From Dyella ginsengisoli LA-4 (GTDB lineage Bacteria; Pseudomonadota; Gammaproteobacteria; Xanthomonadales; Rhodanobacteraceae): 54,282 bases of DNA. The stretch spans positions 1 through 54,282 of the forward strand of contig NZ_AMSF01000074.1 of the NCBI RefSeq assembly GCF_000334915.1, written 5' to 3'. The position numbers were made by a program, and so were the translations under genes. The notes below the pieces were generated by a model that worked only from the letters and a program-made list of their open reading frames with translations, was not told the DNA's origin and searched no databases. Below are positions 15,484 to 24,376 of this stretch, piece after piece. Position 1 is the stretch's first letter. Every line of letters begins with the position of its first letter.

Positions 15484-17115
15484 ATGCTCGGATTGATGCA
15501 GAATCGTCCGTTGTTGATCTCCTCGCTGATCGAACACGCCGAGACCTTCCACGGCGGCGTGGAGATCGTCAGCCGCAGCGTCGAAGGTCCGGTGCATCGC
15601 ACCGACTGGCGCAGCGTGGCGCGTCGCTCGCGCCAGCTGGCCAACGCGCTGGCGGCGCTGGAGCTGCCAGAGGCAGCGAGCGTGGCGACCCTGGCGTGGA
15701 ACACGTGGCGCCACCTGGAGGCCTACTACGGCGTGTCCGGCTCGGGCAAGGTGCTGCACACTGTCAATCCGCGCCTGTCGCTGGAGCAGCTGACCTACAT
15801 CATCAACCACGCCGAAGACCAGGTGCTGTTCTTCGATATCAGCTTCGCCGATCTGGTCATGCAGCTGGCGCCGGCACTGACCACGGTGCGGCATTACGTG
15901 GCCATGACCGACCGGGCGCACATGCCGCAGCTCGACCTGCCGGGCCTGGCTTGCTACGAGGAGCTGATCCAGGCGCAGGACGATGATTACGCCTGGCCGA
16001 GCTTCGACGAGAACACCGCCTCCTCGCTGTGCTACACCTCGGGCACCACCGGCAACCCCAAGGGCGTGCTGTATTCGCACCGTTCGACGGTGCTGCACGC
16101 AATGGCCACCTGCGCGATGGACGGCATGGCGCTCGGCGCGCAGACAAGCCTGCTGCTGGTGGTGCCGATGTTCCATGTCAACGGCTGGGGCGCGCCGTAT
16201 TCCAGCGCGATGGCCGGTGCCAAGCTGGTGCTGCCCGGGCCGCGCATGGATGGCGAGAACCTGTACGGCCTGCTTGGCGAGGAGCGCGTCACCTTCGCCC
16301 TGGGGGTGCCCACGGTGTGGCTGATGCTGCTGCAGTACCTGGACCAGCACCCGGAGCTGGATCGCAAGGGCCTGGCGCTCCAAGGCGTTGCGGTGGGCGG
16401 GTCGGCGTTGCCGCGGGTGGTGATCGATCGCTTCGAGCGCGAGCTAGGTGCGCAAGCGGTGCAGCTGTGGGGAATGACCGAAACCAGCCCGCTGGGCGTG
16501 TCCAACCTGCACCTGTTGCCGGCGCAGGAACACCTGCCGCCTGAGCAGCAAATGCCGTACCGGCTCAAGCAGGGCCGCGGCCTGTGGGGCGTGCAACTGA
16601 AGATCGTCGACGACGAGGGCCAGGCGCTGCCCTGGGACGGCCAGCGCGCCGGGCATCTCATGGTGCGCGGGCCGTGGATCGCGGCGCGCTACTACAAGTC
16701 CGAACAGGGCCTGCTGGATGACGAGGGCTATTTCCCCACCGGCGACATCGCCAATGTGGATCCGGACGGTTACGTGCAACTGGTGGACCGCGCCAAGGAC
16801 GTGATAAAGTCCGGCGGCGAGTGGATCTCCTCGATCGCGCTGGAGAACGTGGCGGTGTCGCATCCCGGCGTGGGCGAGGCGGCGGTCATCGGGGTGGTCC
16901 ATCCCAAGTGGCAGGAACGCCCGCTGCTGCTGGCCGTGCGCAATGCCAACGGCGCGGCGCTGAGCGCGCAGGAGCTGCTCGCCTACATGGAGCAGCGCGT
17001 ACCCAAGTGGTGGCTGCCCGACGAAGTGGTGTTCGTTGAATCCTTGCCACACACCGCCACCGGCAAGCTGCTCAAGTCCAGGCTGCGCGAGCAGTACAAG
17101 GGGTCCGCGGGTTGA
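15484..17115 (+). CDS. Acyl-CoA ligase (AMP-forming)
   Basis: A 543-residue ANL-superfamily enzyme that activates a carboxylic acid to its CoA thioester through an acyl-AMP. The phosphate loop is [12 protein letters not shown]. Other motifs are [46 protein letters not shown] and the C-terminal catalytic lysine in [14 protein letters not shown]. It resembles the medium/long-chain or methylthiopropionate-type ligases more than benzoate-CoA ligases. GGAGG lies about 10 bases before the ATG. With the preceding FAH remnant it seems the remains of another catabolic unit. Confidence 0.88.
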   Translation: MLGLMQNRPLLISSLIEHAETFHGGVEIVSRSVEGPVHRTDWRSVARRSRQLANALAALELPEAASVATLAWNTWRHLEAYYGVSGSGKVLHTVNPRLSLEQLTYIINHAEDQVLFFDISFADLVMQLAPALTTVRHYVAMTDRAHMPQLDLPGLACYEELIQAQDDDYAWPSFDENTASSLCYTSGTTGNPKGVLYSHRSTVLHAMATCAMDGMALGAQTSLLLVVPMFHVNGWGAPYSSAMAGAKLVLPGPRMDGENLYGLLGEERVTFALGVPTVWLMLLQYLDQHPELDRKGLALQGVAVGGSALPRVVIDRFERELGAQAVQLWGMTETSPLGVSNLHLLPAQEHLPPEQQMPYRLKQGRGLWGVQLKIVDDEGQALPWDGQRAGHLMVRGPWIAARYYKSEQGLLDDEGYFPTGDIANVDPDGYVQLVDRAKDVIKSGGEWISSIALENVAVSHPGVGEAAVIGVVHPKWQERPLLLAVRNANGAALSAQELLAYMEQRVPKWWLPDEVVFVESLPHTATGKLLKSRLREQYKGSAG

Positions 17116-17599
17116 CGCCACACGCGCGACCGGCGACCATCAAGGGGTACGGCCGAGATACGCGTAAAAATAGGACACTCCGGCTAAAAAACGGCTTCAA
17201 CCCAAGGAGTTAGCTCAAGAACTTATTGACGCCAATACTGGCGCGCGGATGCGGATACTTAGTACCCCATCGGTTCGGCGAGTACGTGTATCGCGTCCTG
17301 GTGCACGCTTAAGGGGCATGGATCACTAAATCCCGGTTGGCCTTCGTCCGCCCAGATGGTAACGGCCGGGTATGACTCGTGCAAAGTCAATGCTTGCCTT
17401 GACAGCTATATACTAGGCAGTAAAAATCGGAGCGACTCCAGCCGCATCCGGGTACGTCCAATGAATGGCTCAAGCAATTATGGGTACTTGCTTTGGGGCA
17501 GCGCGGCCGTGACCGCGGGCCTCGCCGGGATCGGCGCAGGGTGACCTCTGTGCAATGGGATCATCACTCCTCGCTGACCCCTTGGATTCCTGACGTGCC
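17116..17599. other. Gene-free junction carrying Tn3-end-like sequence
   Basis: No supportable gene. It holds GGGGTAC at 17144 and an inverted GTACCCC at 17262-17268, 125 bases apart end to end. A 27-codon open frame at 17461 (MNGSSNYGYLLWGS...) encodes one hydrophobic stretch but has no clear ribosome site. GC content drops compared with the ligase gene. Confidence 0.5.
17144..17181 (+). repeat. Candidate Tn3-family terminal inverted repeat (left end)
   Basis: The sequence begins GGGGTACGGCCGAGATACG and continues with TAAAAA about 23 bases in. From memory, the Tn4430 end begins GGGGTACCGCCAGCATTTCG and then has an A-run at the same offset. Tn4430 is also a tyrosine-recombinase-type Tn3 element, which fits the recombinase/transposase pair at 23387-27443. 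The GGGG end faces rightward, as expected for a left end. A perfect partner was not found beyond the transposase gene. Confidence 0.4.
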
Positions 17600-19129
17600 A
17601 TGACGAACGGCCAGTTTCGCCCGACCAGCCTGGTGGTCGCCACGCTGGGGCTTTCGCTGGCCACCTTCATGCAGGTGCTGGATACCACCATCGCCAACGT
17701 GTCGTTGCCCACCATCGCCGGCAACCTGGGCGTCAGTTCGAGCCAGAGCACATGGGTGATCACTTCCTTTGCCGTCAGTCAGGCGATCTCACTGCCATTG
17801 ACGGGATTCCTCACCCGTCGCTTCGGTCAGGTGAGGCTGTTTGTCTGGTGCACGTTGCTGTTCGTATTGGCGTCCTTCATGTGCGGCGTCTCTCGCAGCA
17901 TGGGCATGCTGATCCTTTTCCGAACCATCCAGGGCGCGGTGGCCGGACCGATGTATCCCATCACGCAGAGCCTGATGATCGGCATCTATCCACCGCAAAA
18001 GCGCGGCATGGCGCTGGCGCTGCTTTCGATGGTGGCTGTGGTGGCACCGATCGCCGGTCCCATCCTCGGCGGCTGGATCACCGAGAATTATTCGTGGCCC
18101 TGGATCTTCTTCATCAACGTGCCGATCGGCATGCTGGCCAGCATGGTGGTAGCCAATCAAATGAAAGGTTACCCCGCACCGAACGAGCGGCCGAAGATGG
18201 ACTATGTCGGTCTCATCACGCTGGTCATCGGCGTGGGCGCCCTGCAGATCATGCTGGACAAGGGCAACGACGAGGACTGGTTCAACTCGCCGTTCGTCAT
18301 CGTCACCTGCCTTGTTGCCGTGATCAGTCTGGCGATCTTTTTGATCTGGGAACTGACCGACGGCGACCCCATCGTCGACTTGCGGCTGTTTCGTCACCAT
18401 AACTTCAAGTTCGGCACGCTGGCGCTGGTGCTTTCCTTTTCGGCCTACTTCTCCATCAACCTGCTGCTGCCGCAGTGGTTACAGCGCAACCTGGGCTATA
18501 CCGCGACATGGGCCGGTTTGGCGGCATCACCGCTCGGTATAGCTCCACTGCTGCTGACGTTCCTCGTGGGTCGCTATGCCATGCGGTTCGATCTGCGCCT
18601 GTTGGCCACTGTGGCCTTCGTGGTGATGGGAACGACCTGTTTCCTGCGTTCCCGTTTCTATCTGGAGGTCGACTTCACGCACGTCGCCATGATGCAGTTC
18701 CTGATGGGGTTTGGCGTGGCGTTGTTCTTCATGCCGGTCACCGTGATCCTTTTATCGGATCTTGACCAGAACGAGATTGCCGCAGGCTCGGGGCTGGCGA
18801 CCTTCCTGCGCACGCTGGGTGGCAGCTTCTCGGCCTCGCTCACCACCTTCCTGTGGGATCGGCGCGCCGTCCTGCATCACGCCCAACTGGCGGAAAGCAT
18901 TAATCCCTATAACCCATTGGCCCTGTCGGCGATCGCTCAACTGGGACATGGCAATGCGCAGGCAGGCGCCGAGGCCATCAACGGCATGATTACCCAGCAG
19001 TCTTACCAGATCGGTTTCAACGAACTGTTCCATTCCCTCGGCTGGATTTTTCTGGGTCTGATGCCGGTGATCTGGCTGACAAAGCCGCCTTTTTCACCAA
19101 AAGCAAATGCGCCATCCGGCGGCCATTGA
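17600..19129 (+). CDS. DHA2-family MFS drug exporter (EmrB/QacA type)
   Basis: A 509-residue inner membrane protein with about 14 predicted membrane helices. The DHA2 hallmark QVLDTTIANVSLPTIAGNLG lies in the first helix, and GPILGGWITENYSWPWIFFINVP is the family motif C region. It should export lipophilic compounds by proton antiport. No membrane fusion partner (EmrA) is adjacent. The upstream 480 bases are gene-free. Substrate unknown. Confidence 0.88.
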   Translation: MTNGQFRPTSLVVATLGLSLATFMQVLDTTIANVSLPTIAGNLGVSSSQSTWVITSFAVSQAISLPLTGFLTRRFGQVRLFVWCTLLFVLASFMCGVSRSMGMLILFRTIQGAVAGPMYPITQSLMIGIYPPQKRGMALALLSMVAVVAPIAGPILGGWITENYSWPWIFFINVPIGMLASMVVANQMKGYPAPNERPKMDYVGLITLVIGVGALQIMLDKGNDEDWFNSPFVIVTCLVAVISLAIFLIWELTDGDPIVDLRLFRHHNFKFGTLALVLSFSAYFSINLLLPQWLQRNLGYTATWAGLAASPLGIAPLLLTFLVGRYAMRFDLRLLATVAFVVMGTTCFLRSRFYLEVDFTHVAMMQFLMGFGVALFFMPVTVILLSDLDQNEIAAGSGLATFLRTLGGSFSASLTTFLWDRRAVLHHAQLAESINPYNPLALSAIAQLGHGNAQAGAEAINGMITQQSYQIGFNELFHSLGWIFLGLMPVIWLTKPPFSPKANAPSGGH

Positions 19130-19220
19130 GTCAGGAAGCTTCGGCTGCTTTGTAGGTTTGTGAGGTTATGAAGGACTTCCATGCGCTCAATCGACTGCTT
19201 GCAATTACGGAGGAAAATCC

Positions 19221-19634
19221 ATGAAGAACATTCTTGTTGGGTATGATGGCTCATTAACGGCACAACGCGCTTTTCTATTCGCGCTTGAGCTGGCCCGCTG
19301 CTCGGGCGGTCACGTCAGGGTGGTGTCGGTGCTGCAGATCACGGACGGTGGCGCGGACACCGCAGCGCTGATGATGGCCGATGTGGGGGCGCAACGCCTG
19401 GGCGACCTGATGGCGGAATTGAAGCAACTCGCGCCAGACGCCGACAAACTGATCGATCTTGAAATGATCCCCGGAAATCCCGGTGATGTGCTGCTGAGGC
19501 AGGTCAAGCAGTACGCGATTGATCACATCGTGATCGGTCACACCGAGCGAGGCGCTCTTGCTCGGTGGCTGCTCGGTTCCGTGTCGACCGATCTATTCGC
19601 CAACACGCGCATACCAGTGACTGTCGTGCCATGA
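19221..19634 (+). CDS. Universal stress protein (UspA family)
   Basis: A 137-residue single-domain UspA protein. The N-terminus ILVGYDGSLTAQRAF carries the family Asp. The ATP-binding pattern G-2x-G-9x-G-S/T appears as IGHTERGALARWLLGSVS followed by TRIPVTVVP. A GGAGG sits 8 bases before the ATG. It is 91 bases after the exporter and probably follows it in a stress-related unit. Confidence 0.88.
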   Translation: MKNILVGYDGSLTAQRAFLFALELARCSGGHVRVVSVLQITDGGADTAALMMADVGAQRLGDLMAELKQLAPDADKLIDLEMIPGNPGDVLLRQVKQYAIDHIVIGHTERGALARWLLGSVSTDLFANTRIPVTVVP

Positions 19635-19869
19635 GGCATGTGAACGGTTCCATAGCCGTGACACCAGGGATTCAGTGCGATCTTTGAGCAAGAGATCTCC
19701 CGCGATGAGTCGCAGCTGTCATGCCTGCCCAGGCAACCGCTTGAAGCCTATCCGTCTGCTCTATCGAGCAACGCCTGATAAGACTGTTCCGTGCATCGTC
19801 TCACCCAACCTCGATGGTATGCAGAACCATGCATCCAACCCATGGTGCGCTCATCGAAGGAGTTACTTT

Positions 19870-20400
19870 ATGCTCTCGCCCCGTATCCCACTCTGCTCTA
19901 CCGCTGCGCTTTCTTGTCTGTTGTTTTCTGGCGCCGTCTTCGCGCAGACCCATCTGGAAGTCCAGGGTGGCCGCAGCTACATGGACAATCACGGAACCGA
20001 CGTGTTCTTTGTTGAGTCGGTCTTCCGTCCCTATCCGTTGGGTAAAAGCCGCTTCACTTGGTCGCCCGATATTTCGATCGGATACCTCAGAGGCCGCGAC
20101 ATTGGGCGCTATCGCACCATGAGCCCCGGCGTCACCAATGATGTGTGGATAGGCGCCGCGGGTGCCCGTCTGCACTACGGCGGCGAGGGCGACTGGTACC
20201 GCCCACTGTTCTTCAGTTTTCAAGTAGCGGGTACGCATGGACGGACTGAGGCTCTGAGCAGTGGCTATCAGTTTGTAAGCACGCTCGGATGGCAATGGAA
20301 GCATTTCAGTCTGCAGATTCGCCACATCTCCAACAGCGGCCTACATGAACCCAATCGCGGCGAAACCATGGGCCTGGCAGGTTTCGGCTTTGATCTTTAA
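19870..20400 (+). CDS. PagL-like lipid A 3-O-deacylase
   Basis: A 176-residue outer membrane protein with a signal peptide (LCSTAALSCLLFSGAVFAQ). The C-terminal stretch IRHISNSGLHEPNRGE holds the PagL catalytic pattern H-x-S-N and a downstream glutamate, and it ends in an aromatic-rich barrel strand (GLAGFGFDL). PagL removes the 3-position acyl chain from lipid A. The ATG at 19870 has AAGGAG 9 bases upstream; longer in-frame extension lacks a signal peptide at its start. It lies 29 bases before the patatin-like gene. Confidence 0.82.
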   Translation: MLSPRIPLCSTAALSCLLFSGAVFAQTHLEVQGGRSYMDNHGTDVFFVESVFRPYPLGKSRFTWSPDISIGYLRGRDIGRYRTMSPGVTNDVWIGAAGARLHYGGEGDWYRPLFFSFQVAGTHGRTEALSSGYQFVSTLGWQWKHFSLQIRHISNSGLHEPNRGETMGLAGFGFDL

Positions 20401-20429
20401 CACTGTATCGATAACACAGGAACGCATCT

Positions 20430-21461
20430 ATGCCATTCACCATTCTTGCCTTGTCGGGTGGCGGCTATCTCGGCCTGCACGAGGCCGTGTTGCTGAGGGA
20501 ACTGGAGCGTGCCCTGCACAAGCCGATTGGTGAAGCCTTCGACCTGATCTGCGGATCGTCGATCGGGGCCGTGGCAGCCATGGCGATTGCTGCCGGCACG
20601 CCGGCACGCGATATCGAAGCGGGGTTTCTCGAATACGGCGCACGAATCTTTCCTGGTTCTCGGTGGCGCGCCATCCGCCCGCTCGCCTACGTGGCCAGCA
20701 TTCGCTACATGTTTCGCTCTCGCTATCGCGGAGAAGCCATAGCGGAGACAGTGAACGCGATCATTGGCGAGAAATGCACCCTAGGCATGGCAAGGACGCG
20801 CCTGGTCATACCTGTCATCAATGCGTCTACCGGCCGATTGGAGGTAATGAAGACGTCGCATAGTGCGCGCAATTGGTATTATGCGGACATGCTGATGTCA
20901 GAAGTCGCCATGGCGGCGACGGCCGCGCCGACCTATTTTCCGCTGGCCGATCTGCGCGGCCAGCTCTATGTGGATGCGGGAATTTTCGCCAACTCGCCCG
21001 GCATGTTCGGCTTGCACGAGGCCACCCATTATTGCCAAGTGCCCGCGTCGGATATTTACGTGCTGAGTCTGGGCACCAATGTCGCCAGCCCTCGCAGCTT
21101 GGCACACGAACGGCGCAGTTTGGGCGCACTGGGCTGGCTCAAGAACGGGCGCTTGTACACGACGATGTCATCCGCCCAGCGCGAGCTGACGGACAATATC
21201 CTTCGACACATTCTCGATGATCGCTACCTTCGGATCGAAGGCACGCCGGATACGGCGGGCGATAGCTTGCTGCAATTTGACAATGCCTCGCTTGCCGCTT
21301 CCAAGCGACTCACGGAGCTGGCCGAGCGGGCTTGGAAAGAGGCTTACGCGCGTCCGTCCATCAGGGACCTAATTCAGATGCTGCGCGAACACGAAGTCGA
21401 TACCGCATGGCGCCACCCCATTATGGGCGCGGCTGAACCAGAAACCGGTCTGCCTGCTTGA
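20430..21461 (+). CDS. Patatin-like phospholipase
   Basis: A 343-residue cytoplasmic lipase of the patatin fold. The glycine-rich oxyanion loop is LSGGGYLGLHE, the nucleophile serine is in CGSSIG (GxSxG), and the catalytic dyad aspartate is in VDAGIFANSP. The loop lacks the usual Arg/Lys (GGGxRG). No signal peptide or membrane helix is seen. It overlaps the following GAF-EAL gene by four bases (TTGA), so the lipase and a c-di-GMP phosphodiesterase are co-translated. CBASS effectors of the CapV type share this fold, but no CD-NTase is adjacent. Confidence 0.88.
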   Translation: MPFTILALSGGGYLGLHEAVLLRELERALHKPIGEAFDLICGSSIGAVAAMAIAAGTPARDIEAGFLEYGARIFPGSRWRAIRPLAYVASIRYMFRSRYRGEAIAETVNAIIGEKCTLGMARTRLVIPVINASTGRLEVMKTSHSARNWYYADMLMSEVAMAATAAPTYFPLADLRGQLYVDAGIFANSPGMFGLHEATHYCQVPASDIYVLSLGTNVASPRSLAHERRSLGALGWLKNGRLYTTMSSAQRELTDNILRHILDDRYLRIEGTPDTAGDSLLQFDNASLAASKRLTELAERAWKEAYARPSIRDLIQMLREHEVDTAWRHPIMGAAEPETGLPA

Positions 21462-23143
21462 AAAATGGAGATGGCAAGGCCACCGTGCGATCGGCACGGG
21501 ATGGATCGCGTGCGGTTCAGCTAGCCCGCAACGATGTTTTGCTGCGCATCAGTGCGATCGCTTGGTCAGCCGATTGTTACCTCGATTTTATCCAACGGGT
21601 GGCCGATACGCTGCTCACCCTCGACGAAATCGTCGGGTGCGCAATCGGTCGACCAGACGCATATGGCCGGTTTCATTTTAAAGCGGTGGCCGGCAGTGAA
21701 GCCTTTATGGGCTGTTTGCGTGCGGTTGAGCGTGGCGAGCATCCAGATATTCGCGCCGAGGCTCAGCGTATCGGGGGCAGCATGGCGATGGGTCGTGCCT
21801 GGCAAAGCGGAGGAATCCAGCGCACGTTCAACTACGCTACCGATCCGGAGATGACCGTGTGGCGTGGGGTGGCGTTGGGTTTGGGCATTCGATCCAATGC
21901 GGCCATTCCCGTGCGTCTGCCCAAGGGCACCACCGAGAGTGTATTGACCCTTTACTCATCAGCCACGGGCGGCTTTTCCACCGCGAGTCAGCATATGTTC
22001 CTGTTGCACTTGCAAAGCCTGCTGGGTCTCGCTTTGACACGGTTGCTGCCGAAAACTGAGGGCATCGAGGCAGCTCCGTTACTTCTACGTGACCATTGGC
22101 GCGCCAAACTAGCAACCGACGATCTGGTGATGCACTACCAGCCCGTGATCGATCTTCGCCTGGGCAAGGTGGTTGAGGTCGAGGCCTTAGCACGCATCCG
22201 CGACGATGACCACCTGATACTGCCCGCATGGTTCCTGCCGGCGCTCGGCTCGGACGACCTATTGTTCCTGTATCAACAGGGGCTAACCCAGGCACTTGCC
22301 GCGCACCAACAGTGGGCCACGGATGGGCTTGCGCTGGGCATCGCTGTCAATCTCCCTTCGAGCGCGCTACTTGATCGGCGCTATGTGGACATTACCCGCG
22401 AGGCTCTTGAACGATATCCCTGTCCATCCGGGACGTTGGTCCTCGAACTCCTCGAATCGGAATGGATGGAGGAAAGTATCGATGCTGAGAGTGGCCTGCT
22501 GGCGCTTAAGGCGTTAGGGGTCCAATTGGCGGAAGACGATCTTGGCTCAGCCTACAGTTCGCTGAGCCGTTTGCGCCACCTCTCCTTTGATCGCATCAAG
22601 ATCGACCAGACGCTGGTGGCCCAGGTAGCGCGGCAACCGCTGCGGACGCTGTACTTCATATACCAGCTGACCCGGCTCGGCCACGACCTCGGTGTCAAAG
22701 TGGTGGTCGAAGGACTGGAGACAGCGGGTCTGATCGAAGCAGCGACAATTCTTGGTGCTGATCTGGGACAGGGTATTGCGCTGGCGCGCCCGATGTCTGG
22801 TGCTCACGTAGCAGACTGGTGTGTAAGCTCACGTTTCACGTGCGATCCCATGGCGCCGCGTACGGCCTTGGGCGCGTTATCAGTGTTCCTGTTGTGGGAA
22901 GATCGGCTGAGGATGTTTATGGACGATACGGCAATGATCGAAACCCTTGTCCGCACGCCTTGTCGGGTCGATGCCTATCTCCATGCATCGGCTGCAAAGG
23001 GCACTCGGTTGGATCGGATCCATCGACTCCTGCATCGGGTCGCGATTCGACAGGGCCCTGCCAGCGCGAGTTACACCAAAGCTCGCAATGCATTCATCGA
23101 GTGCCTTATCGAGGATTGGATCCGGATCGAGGAAAACGGCTGA
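21458..23143 (+). CDS. GAF-EAL cyclic-di-GMP phosphodiesterase
   Basis: A 561-residue protein with a GAF-like sensor (about residues 25-200) and an EAL domain (about 210-455). EAL catalytic motifs look intact: VEALAR, LPSS after an N, LELLESEWMEE, AEDDLGSAYSSLSRL (the DDFG loop), DRIKIDQ, VVVEGLET and GQGIALARPM. It should linearise c-di-GMP to pGpG. The last 100 or so residues form an extra helical domain I do not recognise (LLWEDRLRMFMDD, RVDAYLHASAAKG). The start is a TTG overlapping the patatin stop; a GTG at 21485 is an alternative. Confidence 0.85.
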   Translation: MKNGDGKATVRSARDGSRAVQLARNDVLLRISAIAWSADCYLDFIQRVADTLLTLDEIVGCAIGRPDAYGRFHFKAVAGSEAFMGCLRAVERGEHPDIRAEAQRIGGSMAMGRAWQSGGIQRTFNYATDPEMTVWRGVALGLGIRSNAAIPVRLPKGTTESVLTLYSSATGGFSTASQHMFLLHLQSLLGLALTRLLPKTEGIEAAPLLLRDHWRAKLATDDLVMHYQPVIDLRLGKVVEVEALARIRDDDHLILPAWFLPALGSDDLLFLYQQGLTQALAAHQQWATDGLALGIAVNLPSSALLDRRYVDITREALERYPCPSGTLVLELLESEWMEESIDAESGLLALKALGVQLAEDDLGSAYSSLSRLRHLSFDRIKIDQTLVAQVARQPLRTLYFIYQLTRLGHDLGVKVVVEGLETAGLIEAATILGADLGQGIALARPMSGAHVADWCVSSRFTCDPMAPRTALGALSVFLLWEDRLRMFMDDTAMIETLVRTPCRVDAYLHASAAKGTRLDRIHRLLHRVAIRQGPASASYTKARNAFIECLIEDWIRIEENG

Positions 23144-23319
23144 TCACATCGCGCTATCCACCCACGGCGCAGTGCATGAAGGCTTGCTGCTATTTATCCC
23201 ATGACTTTCCTGGCAGCACTGAAAAGCGCTTTCCAATCTACTGAATCCGCCATCGTTTGGATTGGTCACAGGAATTTTTCTCAGTTGCGTCGATGGGTTT
23301 CTGTGGTGCTTTGCTCTGC

Positions 23320-23390
23320 GCGTAACTCGCGATTAGTGAGTTCATGCATTGCTCGATGCTCGTGTCGGTGTGGCAGCTCATAACTAATGA
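23320..23390. promoter_or_regulatory. Possible resolution/recombination site
   Basis: Just upstream of the tyrosine recombinase gene, ATTAGTGA (23332-23339) and its near reverse complement TAACTAAT (23381-23388) form an inverted pair. A further TAACTC half sits at 23323-23328, giving TAACTCGCGATTAGTGA. TnpI-type recombinases act on core sites placed exactly here. The limits and function are inference. Confidence 0.35.
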
Positions 23391-24376
23391 ACCTGATGAT
23401 GCCTTCTCACTCACTTGAAACCTATCTGCAAGCGGCGCAGCGTGAAAATACCCAGCGCAGCTACGCATCTGCCGTGCGCCATTTTGAAGTGACTTGGGGC
23501 GGATTACTTCCAGCGACGGCGGACACGGTTGCCCAGTATTTGGTGGCACATGCAACCTCCTTGTCGACCAACACACTTCGGCAACGACTCGCGGCGCTCT
23601 CACACTGGCATCAAGCGCACGGATTTTCCGATCCCACAGCCGTATCGATCGTGAAAAAGACGCTGAAGGGCATACAAGCGCTCCATCCAGCGCGCGAGAA
23701 ACGCGCCGAACCCTTGCAGCTCACGGCGGTTGCCCGGATCGCCGATTGGCTCGATATCGCCATCGCGGCCGCTGACCTGCGCGGAGATAGCGCCGAAGCA
23801 CTTCGGTGCCGTCGCGATCGGGCAATGCTCCTCTTGGGGTTCTGGCGTGGGTTTCGTGTCGACGAACTGGTGGGTCTCCAGACCGAGCACATTGTTGTGG
23901 TGCCTGGGCAAGGGATGACGTGTTTCCTCGGGCGCAGCAAGACCGATCGACAGCTCGCCGGTACGACCTATCGGGTTCCGGCGCTCAGTCGCTGGTGTCC
24001 CGTGACGGCCACGCTCGACTGGATCAGCCATGCGGGCCTCACCACCGGTCCCCTTTTTCGAAGTGTTGCGCGTTTGGGCGCGCTCGGGACGGGCGCCTTG
24101 CACAGCAACAGCGTAGTGCCGTTGCTGCGCAGGTTGTTTACGCGGACAGGACTGGCTTCGCCAGAGACATATAGTGGTCATTCGCTGCGCCGAGGCTTCG
24201 CGGGATGGGCCAACGCGAATGGTTGGGATGTGAAGGCATTGATGGAATACGTTGGCTGGAAGGACGTGCATTCGGCCATGCGCTATATCGATGGAACCGA
24301 CCCCTTCGCGCAAGCTCGGATCGAACGCGGGCTAGCCGACAAGATCACGTTGCACGTGGGGCACGATGACGGCTAA
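23387..24376 (+). CDS. Tyrosine recombinase of a Tn3-family element (TnpI-like)
   Basis: A 329-residue site-specific recombinase. An N-terminal SAM-like core-binding domain (SLETYLQAAQRENTQRSYAS) precedes the catalytic domain. Catalytic residues visible are the first Arg in WRGFRVDELVGL, H-x-x-R in GHSLRRGFAGWA, the W/H position in YVGWKDVHSA and the tyrosine in MRYIDGTD. The gene overlaps the transposase gene by 11 bases, which ties it to resolution of Tn3 cointegrates and not to a phage or island integrase role. The start could also be one of two ATG codons 9-12 bases later. Confidence 0.85.
   Translation: MNLMMPSHSLETYLQAAQRENTQRSYASAVRHFEVTWGGLLPATADTVAQYLVAHATSLSTNTLRQRLAALSHWHQAHGFSDPTAVSIVKKTLKGIQALHPAREKRAEPLQLTAVARIADWLDIAIAAADLRGDSAEALRCRRDRAMLLLGFWRGFRVDELVGLQTEHIVVVPGQGMTCFLGRSKTDRQLAGTTYRVPALSRWCPVTATLDWISHAGLTTGPLFRSVARLGALGTGALHSNSVVPLLRRLFTRTGLASPETYSGHSLRRGFAGWANANGWDVKALMEYVGWKDVHSAMRYIDGTDPFAQARIERGLADKITLHVGHDDG

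Noticed and set aside
15319-16383. 354-residue minus-strand open frame opposite the acyl-CoA ligase
   Set aside because: Composition (Gln, His, Arg, Ala rich) is that of a shadow of a GC-rich gene; no family motif.
17356-17544. 62-residue open frame before the exporter
   Set aside because: No ribosome site, no family match; only a short hydrophobic C-terminal stretch.
20430-21461. Patatin-like protein as the effector of the CBASS operon
   Set aside because: It lies 9 kb away, on the other side of a transposase, and is coupled to an EAL gene; the CBASS operon has its own effector candidate.
23387-24376. Tyrosine recombinase as an integrase of the defence island
   Set aside because: It overlaps the Tn3 transposase gene, the arrangement of a TnpI-type resolvase, and no tRNA or phage-like attachment site is near.
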